Assembly (NCBI GenBank): GCA_015232555.1
Contig: JADFZJ010000026.1
Coordinates: forward strand, 1-56,030
DNA: 56,030 nt
Origin: Desulfamplus sp.
GTDB taxonomy: Bacteria; Desulfobacterota; Desulfobacteria; Desulfobacterales; Desulfobacteraceae
Reading direction: 5' to 3'
Made by a program: the position numbers and the translations under genes. The notes under the pieces are model-generated. The model ran no database searches. It saw only the letters and a program-made list of their open reading frames with translations, and was not told the DNA's origin. Position 1 is the first letter of the stretch, and the number at the start of each line of letters is the position of its first letter. Positions 26,878 through 35,205 of this stretch are shown piece after piece.

Positions 26878-27810
26878 TTAATAATTAGTAATAACTAACT
26901 CCTTAATCAGTCCCCGTTTTTTAGCATTACAGTTTATCATTCTATTAGCATAAACATAGTTTAAATTATAACCATCATAAATCTTTTCAAAAAAAGAGTC
27001 ATCTGGATTTTCGTTTTTAGGGTCAGAATTGCTTAACATTAATTTTGATCTCTTCTCAATATCCACCTTTTTGAAAAAAGAGGCTAACTTAATCTGTTCT
27101 ATGTCTGTAAATTGAAACCCTGCATAGTTGGTAAAATTTGCCGTTTTGCTGATAGGTTTATAAGGTGGATCAAAATAGATAAATGTCTTTTTATCTGCAA
27201 TATCAAAACAGTAGTCATAATCAGATAGCATAATTTCAGTTCTCTGTAATATCTTGGATACAGATAGTATATTTTCGCTGTCCAATATATTTGGTTTTTT
27301 ATATTTTCCAAAAGGGACATTAAATCTGCCTTTTGAGTTTAAACGAAACAGCCCGTTAAAACACGTTTTATTCAAAAAAATAAGTTGTGCTGCTGCATCT
27401 ATAGAACTATCTGATAATTTTTTATAACCAATATTGATTAAATGATGATTAATTTGAGGCTGATTGGAGTTAAAAAGTTCTCTTGTTGATAAAAAAATAA
27501 TTTTGCGTTTCTCTTCATCAGAGCCGTCATACTCTCTTTGATATCTCTCTAAACGCTCTAATAAAATATCAGGTCGCTGCTGAATGACCCTGTATGTTAA
27601 AATCAGATTTGGATTTACATCAGAAATGTAAGAGGATAGGATATCATATTTTTGTATAACATCAAAAAATACAGCACCGCCCCCAATAAAAGGCTCTATA
27701 TATTTTTTAATATTACCCGTGCGTAATTCATCTGGATAGTAATTTTCAAACTGTTTGAGTAGTTGATTTTTTCCTCCAGCCCATTTCAGAAAAGGCTTTG
27801 CCTTGCTCAT
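26878..27810 (-). CDS. D12-class DNA adenine N6-methyltransferase (Dam/DpnM-like)
   Basis: A 310-residue enzyme that transfers a methyl group from SAM to adenine in DNA. The SAM-binding motif I is FLKWAGGKNQLL (about 7-18) with YIEPFIGGGAVFF (about 38), and the catalytic motif IV is FDPPYKP (about 198-204). The order (SAM motif first) and length fit the alpha class, including Dam and DpnIIA, which usually modify GATC. The target is inferred from family only. A 166-residue unknown gene lies directly upstream, 57 bp away, on the same strand. No recognisable endonuclease flanks it. The pair is probably a reduced or atypical restriction-modification unit, or an orphan methylase. Confidence 0.9.
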   Translation of the reverse strand: MSKAKPFLKWAGGKNQLLKQFENYYPDELRTGNIKKYIEPFIGGGAVFFDVIQKYDILSSYISDVNPNLILTYRVIQQRPDILLERLERYQREYDGSDEEKRKIIFLSTRELFNSNQPQINHHLINIGYKKLSDSSIDAAAQLIFLNKTCFNGLFRLNSKGRFNVPFGKYKKPNILDSENILSVSKILQRTEIMLSDYDYCFDIADKKTFIYFDPPYKPISKTANFTNYAGFQFTDIEQIKLASFFKKVDIEKRSKLMLSNSDPKNENPDDSFFEKIYDGYNLNYVYANRMINCNAKKRGLIKELVITNY

Positions 27811-27867
27811 TTAATATTAACCACTCTTTTTATTGACACTCTAATTGCGATTGCGTTACATCGCATA

Positions 27868-28368
27868 TTAAAATCCTTTTTCTCTACAAATTCTGTCAAG
27901 CTCTCTCCACTTTTTGCCGCGGCTGAAATTGGCAGCATAAATCGGTTCTAATCCATCTATAAGAACCTGATGCAAACCTAACCGTTTTATCCTTTTTTTC
28001 AAAACTGCATTCTGCTTATTCTCTTCTGCTACCATACCTGCATAGATAACAACTAACCATCTACAAATCTCATTTTTGCGGCTATTATCTTGGTTGCGGG
28101 AGTAGTTTGATGAAATCTCAATTATAGTTTTTATAACATTGCTGTCAATTTGCGAGGTGGTAATGTTGTATATTTTTACAAAATCATCATATATCTGCTG
28201 GTTTCCATAAATTGAGCCTAACTGTTTAAGAATAGTAAAGTATTGGGTATCCTTTGGGGCATATCGAGAGAGTTCGGGCTGTTTTAGATAGACACACCAA
28301 TCATCAAAAGAGCCGTTGTCAAACTCGACAATAGAGTTGTCTGGTAAGGCTGCTACTAATCTGGACAT
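27868..28368 (-). CDS. Unknown protein paired with the adenine methyltransferase
   Basis: A 166-residue soluble protein that I do not recognise. It opens with VAALPDNSIVEFDNGSFDDWCVYL, continues with a tract of short helices, and ends with a basic segment (KKRIKRLGLHQVL, NFSRGKKWRELDRICREKGF). No nuclease motif such as PD-(D/E)XK or HNH is visible. It is the first gene of a two-gene unit with the D12 methyltransferase (57-bp gap). The basic tail and the partner suggest a DNA- or methylase-related accessory role. That is inference from context. Confidence 0.6.
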   Translation of the reverse strand: MSRLVAALPDNSIVEFDNGSFDDWCVYLKQPELSRYAPKDTQYFTILKQLGSIYGNQQIYDDFVKIYNITTSQIDSNVIKTIIEISSNYSRNQDNSRKNEICRWLVVIYAGMVAEENKQNAVLKKRIKRLGLHQVLIDGLEPIYAANFSRGKKWRELDRICREKGF

Positions 28369-28439
28369 GCTGTTTTTTACCGTAAAAATGCAGTTTTACT
28401 AAATCAGAAGTGAATATAGTTCAAATAAAGAGTCTATTT

Positions 28440-29150
28440 TTATATCCCTAAATATGCCTTTTGCACATTCTCATTCGCAAGAAGGTTTTTGCCTGTATCT
28501 GTCATAGTTATTACGCCGTTCTCCATAACATAGCCACGATCTGCAACATTAAGGGCAAGGTTGGCATTCTGTTCAACAAGAAATATAGTAGTTTTATTTT
28601 CTTTATTTACTTTTTTGATAATATCAAATATCTGTCGGGTGACAATAGGTGCAAGTCCAAGAGATGGTTCATCTAAAAGCAGAAGCCTTGGACGAGTCAT
28701 TATTGCCCTTGATATAGCAAGCATCTGCTGCTCACCGCCGCTTAGTGTGCCGCCTGCCTGATTTCTCCTCTCTGCAAGTCTTGGAAACAGAGTAAAAACA
28801 TAATTCAAATCTTGTTTAATTCCATCTTTATCATTTCTTAAGAATGTTCCCATATCAAGATTTTCCATAACAGTCAGATATGGAAATATGTGTCTGCCTT
28901 CAGGAACCTGACTTATTCCGAGAGCCACGATTTTATTTGGGGGCATCTTGTTGATAGTTTGTCCTTCAAAAATAATTTCGCCTGATCTTACAGGCACTAT
29001 GCCGCAGATTGTCATCAAAGTTGTTGATTTGCCGGCACCATTAGCACCAATCAGGGTAATAATTTCTCCCTCTTTGATATCCATGCTTATATCTTTAAGA
29101 GCCTGAATATTACCATAAAATGCCTGAACATTTTTTAGTTTAAGCATCAC
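28440..29150 (-). CDS. livF: Branched-chain amino acid-type ABC transporter ATPase LivF
   Basis: A 236-residue ATPase of the LivF class, powering import with LivG, LivM and LivH. Walker A is GANGAGKSTT (about 37-46), with the family phrase PEGRHIFPYLTVMENLDMG. The signature is LSGGEQQMLAISRA, Walker B is LLLLDEPSLGLAP, and the H-loop region is IFLVEQN. Full length. Its start overlaps the livG end by 11 bp, so it is translationally coupled and last in the liv operon. A second ATG one codon later is equally possible. Confidence 0.95.
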   Translation of the reverse strand: MMLKLKNVQAFYGNIQALKDISMDIKEGEIITLIGANGAGKSTTLMTICGIVPVRSGEIIFEGQTINKMPPNKIVALGISQVPEGRHIFPYLTVMENLDMGTFLRNDKDGIKQDLNYVFTLFPRLAERRNQAGGTLSGGEQQMLAISRAIMTRPRLLLLDEPSLGLAPIVTRQIFDIIKKVNKENKTTIFLVEQNANLALNVADRGYVMENGVITMTDTGKNLLANENVQKAYLGI

Positions 29151-29946
29151 ATTCCTCCCCGATTTCTTCGCCTAAATAGGCTTTGATAACTACAGAATTG
29201 TGCCGTATCTCTTCTGGTGTACCTTCTGCTATTTTTCTTCCATAATCTACAACATAAATTTTTTCTGATAGGCTCATAACAAGTTTCATATCGTGCTCAA
29301 TAAGTAGGATAGAAATTCCTTCTGTATTACGTATTCTAAGAATCAGCTCATCAAGCTCCATTGTCTCTTGAGGATTCATGCCTGCTGCTGGTTCATCAAG
29401 GAGCAGAAGAAAGGGGTTAGTAGCAAGTGCCCGAGCAATTTCAAGCCTTCTTTGAGCACCATAAGGCAGATTTACCGCAAGCTCATCTACATATTTTGCA
29501 AGCCCAATCTTCTCTAAGATTGAATAGCTCTTTTCAACAATAAATCGTTCTTCAGTCTTTGTTTTTATTCCCCTGAATATAGCACCCATAATACCAACTT
29601 TTGTAACTGCATGGCAGCCAATCATAACATTTTCAAGTACTGTCATCGATGTGAATAGTCGTATATTTTGAAATGTTCTGGCAAGCCCTTTTCGTGTTAC
29701 AATATTAGGTTTTAAGCCATTGATACGCTCTTGTTTATCGGATTCGCCATTTGGAGAGATATAGATATCACCTGATGTGGGGGTATATATTCCTGTGATG
29801 CAGTTAAAAAATGTAGTTTTGCCAGCTCCATTAGGTCCAATTAGAGCTACAATTTGCCCTTTTTCTATGGATAGATCAACGCTGTCAATTGCACGCAGTC
29901 CTCCAAAATCCATTGTCATATTTTTTACTTCAAGAATTGGTTTCAT
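29140..29946 (-). CDS. livG: Branched-chain amino acid-type ABC transporter ATPase LivG
   Basis: A 268-residue LivG-class ATPase. The start is set at the ATG giving MKPILEVKNMTMDFGGL, 4 bases after the livM stop. Upstream in-frame ATGs fall inside livM and would add an unlikely leader. Walker A is GPNGAGKTTFF (about 38), followed by TGIYTPTSGDIYI and the family phrase GLARTFQNIRLF. The signature is LPYGAQRRLEIARAL, Walker B is LLLLDEPAAGMNP, and the switch is LLIEHDM. It forms the nucleotide-binding pair with LivF. Full length and intact. Confidence 0.95.
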   Translation of the reverse strand: MKPILEVKNMTMDFGGLRAIDSVDLSIEKGQIVALIGPNGAGKTTFFNCITGIYTPTSGDIYISPNGESDKQERINGLKPNIVTRKGLARTFQNIRLFTSMTVLENVMIGCHAVTKVGIMGAIFRGIKTKTEERFIVEKSYSILEKIGLAKYVDELAVNLPYGAQRRLEIARALATNPFLLLLDEPAAGMNPQETMELDELILRIRNTEGISILLIEHDMKLVMSLSEKIYVVDYGRKIAEGTPEEIRHNSVVIKAYLGEEIGEECDA

Positions 29947-29950
29947 ATTA

Positions 29951-31144
29951 TCACTTCTCAAACTTATATGTCTTACGGACATCTTCAATCATTCCACCTG
30001 GTCTGAAGATCATCATTAGTATCAGCACCGCACCAAAGGTTATCATTCTGAACTCACCAAAATCTCTCATATATTCAGGCAGAAGAATCAGAAGAAGAGC
30101 ACCAGCAATTACACCAGCAATAGAACCCATACCTCCAAGAACAACTGTACAGAGAATAATGACCGATTCCCAGAGAGTAAAACTTGCGGGGTTGATAAAT
30201 GTTGTTTTTGCCGCAAACACAACGCCAGCCATTCCAGCCCATGTAGAACCAAGGGCAAATGCACGAAGTTTGGTTTTTGCCTTGTCAATACCCATTGCCT
30301 GAGATGCAATCTCATCATCTTTAAGTGCTGTCCATGCCCTTCCAATTCTTGAGTTTTTGAGTCTGTTGATTACAAAAATTGTAAAGACAACCAACAGAAC
30401 CACTATGTAAAAAATATAGATAGTAGTTGCTTGCATTGAGAGTTCAATACCAAAAAATCCAGGTTTTGGAATATTCTTTATGCCGCTTGGACCAAAAGAG
30501 AATTCGTTCCAGTTTTCAAGAACAAGGCGGATAATTTCACCAAAACCAAGTGTTACAATAGCAAGGTAATCGCCTCTGAGTCTGAGCACGGGATAACCCA
30601 GAAGAATGCCAAAAAGAGCAGCAAGAATACCGCCAATTGGCAGAGCAATCCAGAATCCTACTCCATAGTGAAGATTTAAAAGAGCATATGCGTAAGCTCC
30701 AACTGCAAAAAATGCTGCATATCCAAGAACAAGCAGTCCTGCAAGACCGATTACAATATTAAGCCCAAGTCCTAACATTACAAAAATAAGGGCAGATATC
30801 ATAATATTAGTTTGGTACATCGAAAATATGTGAGGAAAGATAATAGTTATCACTGCTATTATAACCATGCCTGGAAGAGCAAACTGCTTTTCCTGCAAAA
30901 GCCTTTGAATAAGAGAGAGACCAGCCTTTTTTTCTTTCTTTCCCCCCTCTTCTTTTTTTTTCAGAAGATAACGCCACAACATGGAGAGAAAAAATATACC
31001 TATTCCGACAAGAGCCATGTTATACCATCGCCACTCAATAGTATTGGTAACGGTATTTACTTTAATAACCATAATGGGAAATGTAAGAAACATAAACCAT
31101 ATTGAGGCTATAATTGACTTCCTAATTTCATGTTTTGCTGTCAT
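29951..31144 (-). CDS. livM: Branched-chain amino acid-type ABC transporter permease LivM
   Basis: A 397-residue inner-membrane permease. The family core covers about residues 95-385: GLAGLLVLGYAAFFAVGAY, LRLRGDYLAIVTLGFGEIIR and the ATPase-contact loop around MGIDKAKTKLRAFALGS. GSIAGVIAGALLLILLPE follows near the end. An N-terminal extension of about 90 residues has two more membrane helices and a basic loop (LLKKKEEGGKKEKKAGLS). It starts 2 bp after the livH stop region and is coupled to livG. The transported solute may be a branched-chain amino acid, an aromatic acid or a short acid. Confidence 0.94.
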   Translation of the reverse strand: MTAKHEIRKSIIASIWFMFLTFPIMVIKVNTVTNTIEWRWYNMALVGIGIFFLSMLWRYLLKKKEEGGKKEKKAGLSLIQRLLQEKQFALPGMVIIAVITIIFPHIFSMYQTNIMISALIFVMLGLGLNIVIGLAGLLVLGYAAFFAVGAYAYALLNLHYGVGFWIALPIGGILAALFGILLGYPVLRLRGDYLAIVTLGFGEIIRLVLENWNEFSFGPSGIKNIPKPGFFGIELSMQATTIYIFYIVVLLVVFTIFVINRLKNSRIGRAWTALKDDEIASQAMGIDKAKTKLRAFALGSTWAGMAGVVFAAKTTFINPASFTLWESVIILCTVVLGGMGSIAGVIAGALLLILLPEYMRDFGEFRMITFGAVLILMMIFRPGGMIEDVRKTYKFEK

Positions 31145-31146
31145 GG

Positions 31147-32055
31147 TTACACCTTTTGAGTCTGGGATCTTCCAAGGATTCCTGATGGTCTGAAGATGAG
31201 AATAACTACGAGAAATATAAAGGCAAAAACATCTTCATAATCGCTTGAGATGTAGCCTGTGAAAAAACTTTCTGTCCATCCTAATACAAATGAACCTAAA
31301 ACAGCACCAGGAATACTGCCAATACCGCCAAGCACTGCTGCAACAAATGCCTTAATACCAGCGATAAATCCCATGTAGAAGTTGATCTGTCCAATGTGAG
31401 ATGCAATCAATATGCCTCCAATAGCAGCGGTGGCTGACCCAACTACAAAGGTTGCGGAGATAACTTGATCTACGTTGATACCAAGCAAAGATGCCATTAT
31501 TTTATCTTGAGATGTTGCCCTCATTGCTTTGCCGATTTTTGTGAATTTTATAAGAAAAGTCAATAAAATCATTACAAATACAGTTGTAGATAAAATCATA
31601 AGCTCTGGTGTGGTTAAAATGTGTGAGTATGGCTCCCAAAATTTAAACTCAGGAACAAGGCTTGGAAAAGGGAGAAAATCAGATGTCTGAGCAAGAAGAA
31701 CGTAATTCTGGAGAAACAGTGACATTCCTATTGCACTTATAAGAGCAGATAGCCTTGGGGCATTTCTTAAAGGTTTGTAGGCGATTTTTTCCATAGTATA
31801 GCCATAGGCACACGAATAGATAATCGCTGCCATTCCCGCTAAAATTATTACTGCAAGTGTAGGCATCCCCATCATCGTGAGAACACTTGATATTATAAGA
31901 CCTGTAAAAGCACCAATCATATAAATTTCACCGTGGGCAAAATTTATAAGCTCTATGATGCCGTAAACCATAGTATATCCTAAGGCAATAAGGGCATAAA
32001 TGCTGCCTCTGGTCAATCCACCAAAAAAAAGTTGTGTGAAATATTCAAAATCCAT
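31147..32055 (-). CDS. livH: Branched-chain amino acid-type ABC transporter permease LivH
   Basis: A 302-residue permease with about eight membrane helices. It carries the LivH signature GGLTRGSIYALIALGYTMVYG (about 13-33), NFAHGEIYMIGAF, the coupling loop KAMRATSQDKIMASLLGIN, and the late GGIGSIPGAVLGSFVLG. The ribosome site is CAGGAAAC before the ATG. It follows the binding-protein gene by 113 bp, and that gap holds a long hairpin (32091-32147) that likely separates expression levels. Confidence 0.95.
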   Translation of the reverse strand: MDFEYFTQLFFGGLTRGSIYALIALGYTMVYGIIELINFAHGEIYMIGAFTGLIISSVLTMMGMPTLAVIILAGMAAIIYSCAYGYTMEKIAYKPLRNAPRLSALISAIGMSLFLQNYVLLAQTSDFLPFPSLVPEFKFWEPYSHILTTPELMILSTTVFVMILLTFLIKFTKIGKAMRATSQDKIMASLLGINVDQVISATFVVGSATAAIGGILIASHIGQINFYMGFIAGIKAFVAAVLGGIGSIPGAVLGSFVLGWTESFFTGYISSDYEDVFAFIFLVVILIFRPSGILGRSQTQKV

Positions 32056-32090
32056 AAAGTTTCCTGCTTTTTTTAAAGGAGGCGGGTATT

Positions 32091-32147
32091 TTACCCTCTC
32101 CTTCCTGTGAAGTTATTTAAAAATACTCACAATTTGGAGAGGGGTAA
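32091..32147 (-). promoter_or_regulatory. Hairpin between binding-protein gene and livH
   Basis: TTACCCTCTCC (32091-32101) pairs with GGAGAGGGGTAA (32136-32147), with one bulged base and a 34-base loop. There is no run of T on the minus strand, so it is more likely an mRNA-stabilising or partial-attenuation stem that keeps binding-protein mRNA above permease mRNA, as is common in such operons. Confidence 0.5.
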
Positions 32148-32168
32148 GGGTGAAATTAAGAAAAGAGA

Positions 32169-33290
32169 CTATTTTTGTTCAGCAAAGGCACCTTTTTCAA
32201 TCTTATAGACCGAAAAACCAATACCTGTAGCATCACCCTTTGCATCAAATTTTATCTTCCCAAGGGGGGTTTCAACGTCTTCTGTTTGAAGAGCTTTTAC
32301 AACAGCAGCATAATCTGTTGAGCCAGCTTTTTGAATGGCATTAAGAATAGCAAGGGTTGCAGAATAGGCATTGTCGTAAAATGCACCAGGGTCTGAACCA
32401 TAAGCGTCCTGATGCTCTTTTTTTGCCTGAATTGCAAGTGGATTCTGTGAGATATCTCTCGGTCCTGTAGCATATACACCTTCTGCAAACTCTCCGGCTA
32501 CTTTGATAAAAGTATCATCTTTGATGCCGTCACCGCCCATGAATATGGTATTCATTTTCTTCTTTCTCATCAAGGTAACAATCTTGGATGCCTCTGGATG
32601 GTATCCACCCCAAATTATAAGTTCTGGCTTTTTGCTTTTTACTTTAGTAACTATTGCAGAGTAGTCAACCGCACCAGGTGTTACACCCTCAAACAACACA
32701 ACTTTTACTCCAGCTTCTGTAAAATATTTCTGAGCAAGCTCTGCTTGTCCTTTACCATAGTCCCCCTTGTCATGAAGAATTGCAACTGTTTTGATTTTAA
32801 GGGTTTCAACAGCATATTTTGCCTGAACTTGAGCTTGAACCGCGTCATGTGCAATTGTTCTGAAGAAGTTAGGATATTCACCGCTTAAAGTTAAATCAGG
32901 GCTGGTTGCAGATGGAGAAATAGTGATAATATTGGCATTTTTATAGATACCAAGAGCAGATTTTGTTGCACCACTGCATATATGACCAATAACAACAATA
33001 GCACCATCAGAAACTAATTTTGTAGCTGTGTTGCCAGCAACTTCTGGTTTGCATACATCATCTTCTGTCAGGAGTTCAACCTGTTTGCCAAGAACACCTC
33101 CACTTGCATTGATTTTTTTCACAACCAATTTAGCTGCATTAACTGTTGGCAGACCATAGGAAGCCAAGTCTCCACTGTGAGCACCAGCCACACCCACTTT
33201 GATTGTGTCTGCTGCCATTGCACTGCTAACAGCAGTTAAGGTAAAAAGTGATACTGTGATAAGAGCTAACCATTTGCCTACTTTTTTCAT
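32169..33290 (-). CDS. livK: ABC transporter periplasmic branched-chain amino acid-type binding protein
   Basis: A 373-residue type I periplasmic binding protein. The signal peptide is residues 1-26 (KWLALITVSLFTLTAVSSAMA), cleaved after AMA. The mature protein starts DTIKVGVAGAHSGDLASYGLP, the normal ligand-cleft strand, and continues with VIGHICSGATKSALGIYKN, ITISPSATSPDL and FFRTIAHDAVQ. Two alpha/beta lobes are complete. AAAGGAGATTATT before the ATG is a strong ribosome site. It is the first and probably best-expressed gene of the liv operon. The ligand could be Leu/Ile/Val or an organic acid. Confidence 0.94.
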   Translation of the reverse strand: MKKVGKWLALITVSLFTLTAVSSAMAADTIKVGVAGAHSGDLASYGLPTVNAAKLVVKKINASGGVLGKQVELLTEDDVCKPEVAGNTATKLVSDGAIVVIGHICSGATKSALGIYKNANIITISPSATSPDLTLSGEYPNFFRTIAHDAVQAQVQAKYAVETLKIKTVAILHDKGDYGKGQAELAQKYFTEAGVKVVLFEGVTPGAVDYSAIVTKVKSKKPELIIWGGYHPEASKIVTLMRKKKMNTIFMGGDGIKDDTFIKVAGEFAEGVYATGPRDISQNPLAIQAKKEHQDAYGSDPGAFYDNAYSATLAILNAIQKAGSTDYAAVVKALQTEDVETPLGKIKFDAKGDATGIGFSVYKIEKGAFAEQK

Positions 33291-33322
33291 AATAATCTCC
33301 TTTAAAATTATGGATTAATAAA

Positions 33323-33388
33323 AACAACTCGTTGTTCTTAAATGACTCAATGAGTTTTGTTTATATACTTTTACAGGTTCATTGAGTC
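33323..33388 (-). promoter_or_regulatory. Cluster of inverted repeats upstream of the liv operon
   Basis: AACAACTCGTTGTT (33323-33336) is a palindrome. GACTCAATGA (33344-33353) and TCATTGAGTC (33379-33388) form a 10-bp inverted pair with a 25-bp spacer, and ACTCAATGAGT inside the first arm is itself nearly palindromic. The group lies 33-98 bp before the binding-protein ATG and looks like one or two operator sites for a dimeric repressor, perhaps TetR-like. No regulator gene is adjacent. Confidence 0.5.
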
Positions 33389-33571
33389 AAGGAAAAACAA
33401 AGCAATGTCTTTAATGGTTTTATTAGCATTCAAAGTTGCGAAAAATTGACCATAATGTTAATATTAAATATTAGTCATCTTGCCCCAATTCTTGAATAAG
33501 AACATTAAGATGCTTTTGCTGCAATCACTGTTTGATTGAAATTTTTGAATAAAATTGAGATAAGATACTAC

Positions 33572-34570
33572 ATGATACTTGCAATAGAAAACCTTATAGT
33601 CTCGTTTCACACCGAAAATGGGAGAATCAAAGCGGTTGATGGTGCATCATTCAAACTGAAACAGGGTACGTCCCTCGGTATTGTTGGAGAATCAGGATGC
33701 GGAAAGAGCGTAACCGCACTTGCAGTCATGGGACTTTTGCCAAAACCCTCTGGCAAGATCGAGTCTGGAACTATTGAGTTTAAGGGAAAAGATATTGTCC
33801 CTCTGATGGGAAAATTTGACTCTAAAGGGGGTGAAATGTATAAAATCAGAGGCAGACAGATATCTATGATATTTCAGGAGCCTATGACAGCTTTAAACCC
33901 TGTGCATAAAATAGGGGCACAAATGAATGAGGTATATCAGCTCCATTTCCCTCAGATGAAGAGGCAAGATATGGAGAGTGCCTCAATCGAGATGCTAAAT
34001 CAGGTGGGGATTGCAACTCCTGAAAAGGTGATTCATCAATATCCTCACGAACTTTCAGGCGGAATGCGTCAGCGTGTGATGATTGCAATGGCTCTCTCTT
34101 CAAAACCTGATATTCTGATTGCTGATGAACCAACTACCGCCCTTGATGTTACTGTTCAGGCTCAAATTCTTGATATGATTAAAGAGCTTAAGCAGAAAAT
34201 GGGCATGTCTGTTATTCTGATAACCCATGATCTTGGTGTTATTGCAGAAAATTGTGATGATGCTGTGGTGATGTATGGAGGCAAGGTGGCTGAAAGGGCA
34301 GGGGTGGTAGAGCTTTTTAAAAATCCACTTCATCCATATACTCAGGGGCTTCTAAAATCCATTCCTGGTCTTGCTCAAACTCCAAAAAGCATTCTGCCAA
34401 CCATAAAAGGCAGAGTCCCTTCATTAGAGGAGATGCCGTCAGGCTGTCGCTTCAGTAATCGGTGTGAGTATGCAATGGAGATATGCCGATCCGTTGCACC
34501 TCATGAGGTTGAGATGGCAAAAGGTCATTTTGTGGCATGTTATTATTGCAATGGTTCATTGATTGTGTAA
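33572..34570 (+). CDS. Oligopeptide/dipeptide-type ABC transporter ATPase (OppD/DppD-like), orphan
   Basis: A 332-residue ATPase starting at the ATG giving MILAIENLIVSFHTENG, preceded by GAGATAAG. An upstream TTG frame adds 12 residues and is less likely. Walker A is GESGCGKSVTA (about 40), the Q-loop is SMIFQEPMTALNP, the signature is LSGGMRQRVMIA, and Walker B is LIADEPTTALDVT. The C-terminal OppD extension with Cys residues is present (PSGCRFSNRCEYAMEIC). Unusually, no permease (OppB, OppC), OppF or binding protein is nearby. The next 540 bp contain mobile-element scars, so the rest of the operon may have been lost or lie elsewhere. Divergent from liv. Confidence 0.92.
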   Translation: MILAIENLIVSFHTENGRIKAVDGASFKLKQGTSLGIVGESGCGKSVTALAVMGLLPKPSGKIESGTIEFKGKDIVPLMGKFDSKGGEMYKIRGRQISMIFQEPMTALNPVHKIGAQMNEVYQLHFPQMKRQDMESASIEMLNQVGIATPEKVIHQYPHELSGGMRQRVMIAMALSSKPDILIADEPTTALDVTVQAQILDMIKELKQKMGMSVILITHDLGVIAENCDDAVVMYGGKVAERAGVVELFKNPLHPYTQGLLKSIPGLAQTPKSILPTIKGRVPSLEEMPSGCRFSNRCEYAMEICRSVAPHEVEMAKGHFVACYYCNGSLIV

Positions 34571-34716
34571 AATTTGATTTAATAACCTCAAATATATTAA
34601 TGGTTCGGTAAACTATAACTACTTTCATAGAAAAACTATAAAGCTACCTAATCTCCTATCCTAAAATTATTTATTAGAAATTTAAAACCACGTCCTGTGG
34701 GCGTGGTCATCGTCTA

Positions 34717-34734
34717 AGAGCCTGTTTAAATATT
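34717..34734 (+). repeat. 18-bp direct repeat, copy 1
   Basis: AGAGCCTGTTTAAATATT; identical copy at 34817-34834. Extended by CTA on the left, its first 17 bases (34714-34730) match, inverted, bases 111-127. Confidence 0.75.
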
Positions 34735-34816
34735 ATTTCTGACAGACCTTTCCTCTGGGGTTTTCAGAAAAAAAACATTTTTAAAATTGACTATAATTTA
34801 AAATAGTTGCATTTTC

Positions 34817-34842
34817 AGAGCCTGTTTAAATATTCAGGCTCT
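34817..34842 (+). repeat. 18-bp direct repeat, copy 2, within an 8-bp-stem hairpin
   Basis: AGAGCCTG (34817-34824) pairs perfectly with CAGGCTCT (34835-34842) around a 10-base loop that is the rest of the repeat. Recognisable recombinase sequence begins immediately after the stem, so the stem marks the break point of the truncated gene. Confidence 0.75.
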
Positions 34843-34986
34843 AAAGCAGGCGTCAGTCAGACTGTGATTATGAAACTGACCGGACATAAAACCAATGAAA
34901 TGTTTCTCAGGTATAGCCACATAGACAAGGAACAGGGAGAGTCAGCAATGAAAAAGCTTGATAAGTTTCTTGCTGAAGTGGATTGA
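34843..34986 (+). pseudogene. 3' fragment of a tyrosine recombinase/phage-type integrase
   Basis: The frame ending at TGA 34984-34986 reads KAGVSQTVIMKLTGHKT then NEMFLRYSHIDKEQGESAMK. This is the conserved C-terminal box of tyrosine recombinases: the HxxR-side LTGHKT and the catalytic tyrosine in RYSHID. About 47 residues remain out of a usual 300-400, and everything upstream is replaced by the repeat hairpin. It is certainly non-functional. It lies 130 bp from a tRNA-Glu gene, a common integration site, so an integrated element has probably decayed here. Confidence 0.85.
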
Positions 34987-35114
34987 TTCTTGATGCAGTA
35001 GAAAAATGCTCGGGGGAAGTAACTACTTCTTATATACTTCCTGGGAGATTTTGAGGAAAATAAAAAAGGCTTACATTTGACTGTAAACCCCTCTATATTA
35101 TTTATTGAATTTAT

Positions 35115-35192
35115 TGGCGTCCCCAAGGGGATTCGAACCCCTGTCGCCGGCGTGAAAGGCCGGTGTCCTGGACCGGGCTAGACGATGGGGAC
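35115..35192 (-). tRNA. tRNA-Glu (UUC)
   Basis: Reverse-strand cloverleaf starting GTCCCCATCG and ending GGGGAC-G-CCA, with CCA encoded (35115-35117). The anticodon loop contains CTTTCAC, anticodon TTC. The T arm is GTTCGAATC and the acceptor stem pairs GTCCCC/GGGGAC. About 13 bp separate it from tRNA-Lys, so both come from one transcript. Confidence 0.95.
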
Positions 35193-35205
35193 ACATATAA
35201 ATTTT

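Larger units (their letters stand above)
34571..34842. other. Gene-free region with hairpins and short direct repeats (mobile-element scar)
   Basis: The first 110 bases are AT-rich with nothing evident. ACCACG (34688-34693) and CGTGGT (34702-34707) form a small stem of the type seen at IS200/IS605-like ends. Two copies of an 18-bp repeat begin at 34717 and 34817, exactly 100 bp apart. The second copy is extended into an 8-bp stem by CAGGCTCT (34835-34842). TTTCTGA/TCAGAAA (34736-34770) is another inverted pair. No open frame of note lies here. Probably remnants of small elements. Confidence 0.5.

Noticed and set aside
33438-33451. GG-N10-GC spacing on the minus strand upstream of liv, resembling a sigma-54 promoter
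   Set aside because: The flanking boxes (TGGTCA, TCGC) are poor matches and no activator is adjacent; likely chance in AT-rich DNA.
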